A stretch of 22,729 nt of DNA from a bacterium (GTDB lineage: Bacteria > Babelota > Babeliae > Babelales > JABDEC01), in NCBI GenBank assembly GCA_947481115.1, contig CANKEI010000009.1:1-22729 (forward strand), given 5' to 3'. The notes under the pieces were generated by a model. The model was not told the DNA's origin. It was given only the letters and a program-made list of their open reading frames with translations, and ran no database searches. Each line of letters starts with the position of its first letter. The first letter of the stretch is position 1. Made by a program: the position numbers and the translations under genes. Shown here piece after piece: positions 1 through 5,492 of the stretch.

Positions 1-77
1 CCCCCCCTCGACTGACGCTCGGGGTGAGCGGGGTTCGGGACGAGCGGGAAAAAATTTTATTTCAAGATAGTTATGGA
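1..77 (+). repeat. TIR repeat, copy R1 (cut by window edge)
   Basis: This GC-rich segment matches positions 1794-1902 of copy R2, without the 33-bp insert found there, and the reverse complement of 20936-21008 in copy R3. It differs from R3 by about one substitution (C to T at 74) plus one extra C in the C-run. The left half lies outside the window. Similarity stops near 77, so the right terminal inverted repeat is missing or replaced by the following gene. It contains the same small palindrome CGCTC-ggggt-GAGCG as the other copies. Confidence 0.85.
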
Positions 78-507
78 TTCTAAAGAAATTGTTACTATTG
101 TGACTGCTACATCACAAGATAACGAATATCTCGAAAACAAACTTGTTGAATTCAATCAACAGTAAATGCCCTTCACCCAAGCCGTACCTTTTATACAATT
201 AGGTTTTGTTATAAGAGATAAAGAGCATGTTATCCGCGGTGGCATAACTGCCGTGATTTACTGTTGGAAAATTTTATACATCAATGTTTTGTGGGTTGAC
301 GAGCAATATCGTAAGCATGGCTATGGTGCAAAATTATTAGCAAAAATCGAACACGAAGCTTGCAAACAAGGCTGCAAACTTGCCCATCTTGATACCTTTG
401 ATTTTCAAGCCAAAGATTTTTACCTACGACATGGCTATGAAATTTTTGGCCAACTCGATGATTGCCCACTAGGCCATGCAAAATTTTTTATGAAAAAAGT
501 GTTATGA
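73..507 (+). pseudogene. GNAT acetyltransferase interrupted by in-frame stop
   Basis: Reading from ATG 73 gives 30 codons, then TAA at 163-165, then the same frame runs open to TGA 505-507. Reading through the stop gives about 144 residues, a normal length for a single-domain GNAT N-acetyltransferase (acetyl-CoA-dependent acetylation of an amine). The downstream part carries the acetyl-CoA-binding signature RKHGYG after a VDEQY strand and ends in the usual YLRHGYEIFG region. The stop follows Gln-Gln (CAA CAG TAA ATG), so a CAA to TAA change is the simplest explanation. The ATG at 166 could restart translation but would drop the first strand and helix. The start codon at 73 is the last part of repeat R1, where the other copies have ACG instead of ATG. 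The stop overlaps the next start (ATGA at 504-507). The substrate is unknown. Confidence 0.7.
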
Positions 508-697
508 AATTTTCTGATTCTAAAACGGCTAGCCAAATGCTTTTAGACGCAATTGCCTATGACCTGCAAATATTAGCTGAGTTAGAGCAGACCGGCCAAT
601 TATTTTTGGCAATGGTGGCTTTATTGATGCAACAGCTAAAGAACGTCATGAAGCAGGATATTTAGTATTTCTAAAAGAAGTTGGCTGGCGCTCATAG
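504..697 (+). pseudogene. small unknown gene with probable frameshift
   Basis: ATG 504 overlaps the stop of the acetyltransferase gene, a sign of translational coupling. The frame as written ends at 663-665 (53 codons) with a tail that looks out of frame. A single missing T in the T-run 603-607 would join the first part (through GQLF) to a downstream frame reading GNGGFIDATAKERHEAG and ending VGWRS with TAG at 695-697. That would make a coherent protein of about 64 residues. I do not recognise the family. The shift may be real decay or a homopolymer sequencing error. The neighbouring nonsense mutation favours decay of the whole two-gene unit. Confidence 0.45.
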
Positions 698-763
698 ATA
701 AGACTCTATCCTGCTTCACCCTAACTTTTTAATTTCATAAATTTATTGCCCAATTAATATTGA

Positions 764-793
764 TTTACAAACTTCTTGCCATTACTTTAATAT
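764..793 (+). promoter_or_regulatory. candidate sigma-70 promoter for the MNT/HEPN pair
   Basis: TTTACA (764-769) and TAATAT (788-793) are separated by 18 bases, about 30 bases before the nucleotidyltransferase start. The region is AT-rich, so chance matches are likely. Confidence 0.35.
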
Positions 794-824
794 TGTAACC
801 GTATTGATTAACATAAGGAAAATT

Positions 825-1145
825 ATGATCACGCCAGAAATACTTGAAGAAGTTAAAAATCGCTTAGTTAATGTTTATCAACCGGAAAAAATTTATCTCT
901 TTGGGTCATACGCTTGGGGTAACCCTGATGATGAAAGCGATTTAGACTTGTTAGTAGTAATACAAGCATCTGATGAAAAAAGTCACAAACGTACTATAGT
1001 TGGCCGTCAAGCGCTTTGGGACCTTAATATTGCCAAAGATTTGATGGTATATACTCAAGATGAATTTAATGCTCGTGTCACAGATCCTGCATCACTAGTT
1101 TATAAAATAGAGCATAACGGCAAGGTGATCTATGCCAGGAGTTAA
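825..1145 (+). CDS. MNT-type minimal nucleotidyltransferase, antitoxin of MNT/HEPN pair
   Basis: This 106-residue protein is a single nucleotidyltransferase domain of the DNA polymerase beta superfamily. The GSx10DxD active site is complete: Gly27-Ser28 (LFGSYAWG) followed by Asp39 and Asp41 (ESDLDLL), with a likely third acidic residue at Asp72 (KDLMVYT). In known MNT/HEPN pairs this protein neutralises the HEPN partner, in studied cases by adding AMP to it. I chose ATG 825 because AAGGAA at 815-820 sits just upstream; an in-frame upstream start at 804 has no such site. It overlaps the HEPN gene by 14 bases, the usual arrangement for these pairs. The family is clear, and the antitoxin role is inferred from the pairing. 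Confidence 0.85.
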   Translation: MITPEILEEVKNRLVNVYQPEKIYLFGSYAWGNPDDESDLDLLVVIQASDEKSHKRTIVGRQALWDLNIAKDLMVYTQDEFNARVTDPASLVYKIEHNGKVIYARS

Positions 1146-1545
1146 AGACTGGATTATCAAGGCCACTAACGATTTACACGCTGCAAAAAAGCTTATTAAA
1201 GATGATGACATTACTCTTGATATGACAGCATATGCAACACAACAGTCTGCTGAGAAAGCTCTAAAAGCTTATCTAATTTTCAACCAACAAATAGCTCCTA
1301 GAACTCATGATTTGGAAAAACTATTGATAGAATGTATTAAACACGATCATACATTAAATCAATTACGCGCAGAAACAAAACTTTTATCGCCATATGCTAC
1401 ATACACGCGTTACCCAGATGATCGCTTCAATATAGATCGTCAAGAAGCCATTGAAGCAATTCACTGTGCCGAAAAAATTTTAAAATTTATAAAAAATAGA
1501 TTAGAAAAAACTAATATAAACTCACAGCTCAATATTTTAAAATAA
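1132..1545 (+). CDS. HEPN-domain protein, probable toxin of MNT/HEPN pair
   Basis: This 137-residue, mostly helical protein is of the HEPN family (PF05168-like). Recognisable blocks are QQSAEKALKAYL (37-48), APRTHDLEKLL (about 55-65) and ATYTRYPDD (89-97). These are typical of the HEPN partners of minimal nucleotidyltransferases, which act as RNA-cutting toxins in several characterised systems. The strict R-x4-6-H RNase motif of the best-studied toxins is not obvious, so RNase activity is not shown by sequence. The start at ATG 1132 lies inside the end of the antitoxin gene with AAGGTGA at 1122-1128. The pair sits in an accessory stretch between two direct repeat copies. Confidence 0.82.
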   Translation: MPGVKDWIIKATNDLHAAKKLIKDDDITLDMTAYATQQSAEKALKAYLIFNQQIAPRTHDLEKLLIECIKHDHTLNQLRAETKLLSPYATYTRYPDDRFNIDRQEAIEAIHCAEKILKFIKNRLEKTNINSQLNILK

Positions 1546-1683
1546 AGATTCACAGCTTTTAACGCCACTCTAAAAAAATTAATTCTCTAATACTAGCCCG
1601 CATACCTCAAAGACCGTCTGGATGTGCTTTAACGTGAATCCATATGTAACATTTTTGTTTCGGAGTGCATCAATCAGCTGACA

Positions 1684-1709
1684 CCAGCTTTCGCCAAGGC
1701 TTCAGCTGG
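1684..1709 (-). repeat. short palindromic element, copy PE-a
   Basis: Outer arms CCAGCT (1684-1689) and AGCTGG (1704-1709) enclose inner arms GCC/GGC. Read on the minus strand, the core AAGCCTTGGCGAAAGC resembles the core of PE-b at 1837-1869. The element is GC-rich in an AT-rich region. Confidence 0.55.
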
Positions 1710-1752
1710 CACGGCCAGTCTCTTTAACAGAATGGTTTTATTACAAAAAAAG

Positions 1753-1916
1753 ATTAGACTTCTTCCGTAATTCACAGTTTCTACTCGCAACATCCCCCCC
1801 TCGACTGACGCTCGGGGTGAGCGGGGTTCGGGACGACCGTGTCCGGCATAGCCTCTGGCGACGCCTGGAGCGGGAAAAAATTTTATTTCAAGATAGTTAC
1901 GGAAGAGCTCTATTAT
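1753..1916 (+). repeat. TIR repeat, copy R2 (full length, carries 33-bp insert)
   Basis: This is a full-length copy of the repeat. Apart from a 33-bp insert (1837-1869), one extra C in the C-run and one substitution, it is identical to the reverse complement of 20921-21050. The ends form an imperfect terminal inverted repeat: CTTCTTCCGTAATT on the left and CTCTTCCGTAACT read inward from the right. ATTA borders both ends, which could be a 4-bp target duplication or part of the element. It has no coding capacity for a transposase, so it is MITE-like. It lies in the gene-free stretch 1546-2011 together with the three short palindromes; nothing else was recognised in that stretch. Confidence 0.8.
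1837..1869 (+). repeat. short palindromic element, copy PE-b, inserted in R2
   Basis: This 33-bp segment is present in R2 and absent at the same point of R1 (after base 42) and R3. Arms TCCGGC and GCCTGGA pair with one bulge around the inner arms GCC-tct-GGC. The dinucleotide GA occurs before the insertion and at its end, so a 2-bp duplication or microhomology is possible. Shared sequence GTCCG-CATAGC with PE-c marks a family. Confidence 0.7.
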
Positions 1917-1937
1917 ATTAGTAAAAAAGCGAAAGCT

Positions 1938-1962
1938 GTCCGCCATAGCTTGCCAAGCTGGA
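1938..1962 (+). repeat. short palindromic element, copy PE-c
   Basis: It starts GTCCGCCATAGC, as PE-b does with one change, and contains the palindrome AGCTT-gcc-AAGCT, ending CTGGA. It lies 50 bases before the GIY-YIG gene. A degenerate continuation to about 1986 repeats AGC and GGCTGGA pieces. Confidence 0.5.
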
Positions 1963-2011
1963 AAGCATGGATAAGCGTAGGCTGGACCATCTCTTAGAGA
2001 AACTACAAATT

Positions 2012-2254
2012 ATGTTTTATGTCTATTTAATCAAATCCATAAACTTACCTGCTCAGCGATATATTGGATTAACTGATAATCTAACAGAGCGATTAGAAAC
2101 GCACAATTCTGGCGGATCAGTTCATACCAAGCCATATCGACCATGGGAGTTGGTTATGTTCTTTGGTTTTAGCAATAAACTTAAGGCCGCTGCTTTTGAA
2201 AAATATTTAAAATCTGGCGCAGGCCGCGCGTTTGCTAAAAAAAGATTCTGGTAG
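2012..2254 (+). CDS. GIY-YIG nuclease domain protein
   Basis: This 80-residue single-domain protein belongs to the GIY-YIG nuclease family (UPF0213/YhbQ-like size). The two signature strands are VYLIKS near the N-terminus and RYIGLT about ten residues later, followed by NLTERLETHN with the expected Arg and by AFEKYLKSG, which carries the expected catalytic Glu. The family cuts DNA; members act in repair or as the catalytic part of homing enzymes. I chose ATG 2012 because the family normally begins with MxYVYL and the 15 extra codons from 1967 come from the palindrome-derived sequence. The stop overlaps the ribosome-binding site of the next gene, so the two are probably co-transcribed. It directly follows a cluster of short palindromic repeats, which suggests but does not prove a link to their mobility. 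Confidence 0.82.
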   Translation: MFYVYLIKSINLPAQRYIGLTDNLTERLETHNSGGSVHTKPYRPWELVMFFGFSNKLKAAAFEKYLKSGAGRAFAKKRFW

Positions 2255-2259
2255 GAGCG

Positions 2260-2826
2260 ATGCACAAAAAAAAGATATTAAAAAAGCCAGGCTTCTCGCT
2301 CGAAGATATTTCTGAAACTAAACTTAAGCATCGTAAAAGGATTACTAGATGGCGCGCAGAAGATACTTTCCTGGATTCACAAAAAGTGGGTACTGCATTG
2401 CTCGAATGCTTAATCGATAATGATCCAGAAACATTCATCGAAATCTTAGATTCTTATTTGAGAGTAAATAAACTTCAGGTTGCTAAAAATAGCACGTTGT
2501 CACGTTCTACTGTGCAACAAGCGCTATCAAAAATAGGCGACGCCGGTTGGGATCATTTAGCTAGTCACTCTAAGATGGTCCCAGAATTAGCAAATCAGGA
2601 ACTTAACGCAGGTGAAATCGTGACAGTCATGGAAAAAGCGCGTGTGGATTATCAACGAGCTTATCCACGACCAAAAGAACACGAGATTTCCCGGCGCGAT
2701 AGATTACACTTGTTAAGAGTGATTATAGCTGATGCCCCAGTTGTGATGCGAGTGATTGACGAAGCGCAAACTTACATTCACGGAGATGATAAGGCTGGCG
2801 TAGATTTGATAGCATGCAAGAAGTAA
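2260..2826 (+). CDS. unknown protein with helix-turn-helix-like middle region
   Basis: This 188-residue protein has a strong ribosome-binding site, AGGAG, overlapping the stop of the GIY-YIG gene. The N-terminus (about 1-40) is basic. Residues about 44-95 (ALLECLIDNDPETFIEILD, then SRSTVQQALSKIGD) resemble the DNA-binding region of addiction-module antidote proteins of the HigA type, where a phrase like SRxTVQQALSKxG forms the recognition helix. The remaining 90 residues are charged, with RRDRLHLLRVI and MRVIDEAQTYI, and match nothing I recognise. The protein is about twice the size of such antidotes, so it may be a fusion or a separate DNA-binding family. No toxin gene is adjacent. Its base composition looks less AT-rich than the core genes to the right, compatible with transfer. 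Confidence 0.6.
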   Translation: MHKKKILKKPGFSLEDISETKLKHRKRITRWRAEDTFLDSQKVGTALLECLIDNDPETFIEILDSYLRVNKLQVAKNSTLSRSTVQQALSKIGDAGWDHLASHSKMVPELANQELNAGEIVTVMEKARVDYQRAYPRPKEHEISRRDRLHLLRVIIADAPVVMRVIDEAQTYIHGDDKAGVDLIACKK

Positions 2827-2865
2827 CAAGCCGGCCACTTTTTCAGAGAATGATCGAACGTAAAT

Positions 2866-2882
2866 GTGTCCTAAGTTGACAC
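2866..2882. repeat. small inverted repeat between genes
   Basis: GTGTC and GACAC enclose ctaagtt, 40 bases after the preceding gene. The stretch 2829-2890 is GC-richer than its surroundings and looks like a possible insertion-sequence end remnant, but no transposase is present. Confidence 0.25.
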
Positions 2883-3013
2883 GCTTGGTTAGATATGTAA
2901 GTTTTTACACCGCAATTTTAATTTTAGACTTGCAGGTAGAAATTATGAAACTAAAAAAATCCAGAAAAAATCATCGATATTTTGCAATTTAATAATTGGG
3001 AAAGAATATAGTC

Positions 3014-3211
3014 ATGCCCTATCAAAACAATAGCGATCTACCGCTAAGCATTACTAACAATTTACCTGAGCATGCCCAAACTATTTTTCGCAAAGCATTT
3101 AATAACGCTTACATAGAATATGACACTGAAGAGCAGGCTTTTAAAGTTGCCTGGGCGGCCGTAAAAAAAACTTATACTAAAAATGCACAAGGCGTTTGGA
3201 TAGAAAAGTAA
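3014..3211 (+). CDS. chaB: ChaB family protein
   Basis: This 65-residue protein matches the ChaB family along its length: MPYQNNSDLP at the start, then LPEHAQTIFRKAFNNAY, then AFKVAWAAVKKTY, then a short polar tail with GVWIEK. ChaB was first described as a regulator of the ChaA cation antiporter in Escherichia coli; the biochemical role is poorly known, and many genomes, as here, show chaB without chaA nearby. I chose ATG 3014 because the family begins with MPY and GGGAAAG lies ten bases upstream; a TTG at 2996 in frame is less likely. It ends five bases before the convergent gene on the other strand. Confidence 0.85.
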   Translation: MPYQNNSDLPLSITNNLPEHAQTIFRKAFNNAYIEYDTEEQAFKVAWAAVKKTYTKNAQGVWIEK

Positions 3212-3216
3212 AAATT

Positions 3217-3714
3217 TTAGCGCTTAAAGAAGAATTTGCCCAATGCTTTAGTTTCAGAACGGGTATCGTTAATATGAATCGCACGGTATTGCAAATTAAA
3301 CAATCTTCTGATCTTATGCTTAGCCTCAACAGCAATGTCCAGATTATCAAAAAGCACAATATAGACTCGCGCTGGACGACTAAATGCATCTGCCGGGAAA
3401 TACCAATTAACATGATCTGCTGTGTTTAAAATATGAGGATGCGCCGTGCGTAAAAGCACATAGGCATCTGTGCGATTTAACATAATCGAACTCTTGTGCA
3501 AAATTTTGCCATACTTATACAACATAGCTTCGATTTGTGGATCAGCTTCTAACGGCGTAATGGGCCATACAATCGCGATATAACTTTTTGGATCTTTTAA
3601 ATATGATTTAATTTGCGCGTAATCTTTAACTGTCGATTTAGCAATTAAATTAACTGGGCTAATAGCACCGATTATCGAAATTAAAATCACTAAATTATTT
3701 AATATTTTCTGCAT
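3217..3714 (-). CDS. small exported protein of unknown function
   Basis: This 165-residue protein has a clear N-terminal hydrophobic segment (residues about 8-24, ending near NLIAKS), probably a cleaved signal peptide. The mature part contains AIVWPITPLEADPQIEAML, NRTDAYVLLRTAHPHI, then WYFPADAFSRPARVYIVLF and HINDTRSET near the C-terminus. I cannot assign a family. The mix of buried strands and aromatic turns suggests a folded globular domain rather than a barrel. It converges on chaB and is divergent from the HAD gene at 3845, with a long hairpin in the shared upstream region. It may be the N-terminal part of a longer enzyme in other genomes, which could not be tested here. Confidence 0.7.
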   Translation of the reverse strand: MQKILNNLVILISIIGAISPVNLIAKSTVKDYAQIKSYLKDPKSYIAIVWPITPLEADPQIEAMLYKYGKILHKSSIMLNRTDAYVLLRTAHPHILNTADHVNWYFPADAFSRPARVYIVLFDNLDIAVEAKHKIRRLFNLQYRAIHINDTRSETKALGKFFFKR

Positions 3715-3745
3715 AATATCTTCACAAAAGCTGAATTAGGCCTAC

Positions 3746-3786
3746 AATTAATTAGCGTACTTAAATAACAAGTATGCTAATTAGTT
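3746..3786. promoter_or_regulatory. long hairpin between divergent genes
   Basis: A 17-pair stem (3746-3762 with 3770-3786, two G-T pairs, no mismatches) encloses the seven-base loop aaataac. Seven T residues follow at 3790-3796 on the plus strand. It lies between divergent genes starting at 3714 (minus) and 3845 (plus). It could be a terminator for stray plus-strand transcripts or an operator shared by both genes. Confidence 0.55.
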
Positions 3787-3844
3787 TAGTTTTTTTAAAT
3801 TTAACCACAAGTTTCGGCTTATATATACTAGGATTAATCGATTT

Positions 3845-4714
3845 ATGATATTGCCAAAAATATTTAACCAAAATTCATCTACAACTTTTATATTGTGCAC
3901 TATTATGTTGGCAAATTTTAATAATCTAAGTGCCAACAATATAAACAATTTCAGCGAAGTGCGTAAATTAGATCTCAAAAATACTACTATAAATGCCACT
4001 AGTTCTATAAAAGAAATTCATCAAATTCAAGAAGTTTCCCAGTACTTAACCCGCAAAAACTGTTTAGTAATTTTTGATATTGATAACACACTGTTATTTC
4101 CTAAAACTGATCTAGGCTCAGATCAATGGTTTTCGCATATGGTCGAAGCCCAAACCAAGCTCGGCGTAGATACCAATACTGCCATCCAAGCTGTTTTGCC
4201 AATCTATTTTCACGTGCACGCTAAAATTGATTTGGTGCCAACTGAATTAGATCTAGCAACCAAATTGACGCATATTCACACATGCTGCCATCATGCTATT
4301 TGTTTAACGGCCAGATCATTGCCATTGGTGCCAGCAACTATGGCTCAGTTAACTAAAAATAATTTAGATTTTCCAGCTAATCCCTACGCCCATTTATTTA
4401 TTGCTATCGAACATAGTTTCGATTTACCACACCCACATATGTATAAAAACAACGTCTTATTTTGTGGCCTAAACGACAAAGGCACTGTTTTATTAGCCTA
4501 TTTAGATCACATAAATTATAAACCAGACTTAATTGTTTTTGTGGACGATAAAGCTAAGAATATCACCGCTGTTGAGCTGGCTGCTAAACAACGCAATATC
4601 GAATTTGTGGGACTACGTTATGCCGGTTGTGATCAGCGTGTACAAGATTTCAATCATGCAGACACTCAGCAAGAGCTGCAGGAATTTCTAACCAAGCACC
4701 CGTATAATAATTGA
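3845..4714 (+). CDS. exported HAD-superfamily protein, DUF2608-like
   Basis: This 289-residue protein has an N-terminal hydrophobic segment ending near NLSANN (about residue 30), a likely signal peptide. The mature part shows HAD phosphatase motifs: motif I CLVIFDIDNTLLF with Asp78 and Asp80, a motif II-like ICLTARS, and motif IV FVDDKAKNI with paired Asp. The layout and the phrase around motif I fit the DUF2608 group known from Legionella, Coxiella, Chlamydia and related intracellular bacteria, which are predicted exported phosphatases of unknown substrate. A ribosome-binding site (AGGA near 3830) lies somewhat far from ATG 3845. The next gene starts 50 bases on in the same direction, so an operon is likely. 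The HAD fold is well supported; the substrate is unknown. Confidence 0.8.
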   Translation: MILPKIFNQNSSTTFILCTIMLANFNNLSANNINNFSEVRKLDLKNTTINATSSIKEIHQIQEVSQYLTRKNCLVIFDIDNTLLFPKTDLGSDQWFSHMVEAQTKLGVDTNTAIQAVLPIYFHVHAKIDLVPTELDLATKLTHIHTCCHHAICLTARSLPLVPATMAQLTKNNLDFPANPYAHLFIAIEHSFDLPHPHMYKNNVLFCGLNDKGTVLLAYLDHINYKPDLIVFVDDKAKNITAVELAAKQRNIEFVGLRYAGCDQRVQDFNHADTQQELQEFLTKHPYNN

Positions 4715-4764
4715 ACCATAATTGTAGAAGCACAACTAAGATTTATATTTCGAAAATTAAAAAT

Positions 4765-5487
4765 ATGTTTAAAAAATTATTATTACTAGCCTATCTTCTA
4801 ACGGTAGCACCCTTATTTAGTGTCAAAAATTTTGTCTTGATTTCTGCGCCAGGTAGCGGTAAAGGCACATTTTCACAATATTTAATTCAAAAATATAACT
4901 ATATTCAAATTTGTCCCGGTGATCTTTTACGGGCTGAAATACTCGCTCAGACTGAATTGGGTAAAAAAATTCAACCAATTGTAGAAAAAGGTGAATATAT
5001 TGATGAAGAGATCACTTGCCAGATAATTACTAAGCATTTAGTTATGGCAATCCAACAGAATAAACCTTTTATTATCGACGGTTTTCCACGCACCAAAGCA
5101 TCACTAGAATTTTTAGATAATTTTTTCAAACAGCATAATTTAGTAGCTCAGGTTAGTTTTGTGCAATTAGTGGTTAACGATAAAACTTGCATTAAGCGTA
5201 TTGCCGAGAGACAAGTTTGCAATCAATGTTTTCAAGTCTATAATCGTAAAACAGCTGCTTCTAAAGCAATTGATAAGTGTGATAATTGTCAGGCGCCATT
5301 AGCATTACGTAAAGCAGATACGAATGAGATTGCTAAGCAACGTTTAAAATATTTTCATACTAATATTGAACCACTATTTCACAATCTAAACTTAGTTAAT
5401 CAGCACTATAATAAACAAATTATTGATGCTGAACAACCACTATTAGAATTACAACTAATTTACGATAATTTAATTGCAGGTAATTAA
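4765..5487 (+). CDS. adk: adenylate kinase with N-terminal signal peptide
   Basis: This 240-residue protein has a Lys-rich start and a hydrophobic run (about 5-19, MFKKLLLLAYLLTVAPLFS) before an adenylate kinase domain. The P-loop is SAPGSGKGT (27-35); DGFPRT is at 105-110; Arg145 and Arg149 fall in the CIKRIAER helix. The LID has four Cys (152, 155, 172, 175), as in zinc-binding adenylate kinases. The enzyme interconverts ATP + AMP and 2 ADP. A cytoplasmic adenylate kinase starts at the first strand, so the leader is an unusual addition that points to the envelope, periplasm or host compartment. I chose ATG 4765 because the longer TTG start at 4711 would put 18 polar residues before the leader. 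It lies between two genes that also look exported. It may be one of two adenylate kinases in the genome, which the window cannot show. Confidence 0.85.
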   Translation: MFKKLLLLAYLLTVAPLFSVKNFVLISAPGSGKGTFSQYLIQKYNYIQICPGDLLRAEILAQTELGKKIQPIVEKGEYIDEEITCQIITKHLVMAIQQNKPFIIDGFPRTKASLEFLDNFFKQHNLVAQVSFVQLVVNDKTCIKRIAERQVCNQCFQVYNRKTAASKAIDKCDNCQAPLALRKADTNEIAKQRLKYFHTNIEPLFHNLNLVNQHYNKQIIDAEQPLLELQLIYDNLIAGN

Positions 5488-5492
5488 CCAAT

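Noticed and set aside
281..481. 66-codon minus-strand frame
   Set aside because: Lies opposite the acetyltransferase motifs; no family features or start signals.
1674..1946. 90-codon minus-strand open frame
   Set aside because: It is built from repeat R2 and the three short palindromes, has no ribosome-binding site and no recognisable domain; GC-rich repeats give chance open frames. Kept only as an observation.
2945..2989. Very short plus-strand frame starting ATG 2945
   Set aside because: Only 14 codons, Lys-rich by AT content, no family.
4711..4764. N-terminal extension of the adenylate kinase from TTG 4711
   Set aside because: It would bury the signal peptide behind 18 polar residues; ATG 4765 gives a normal leader.
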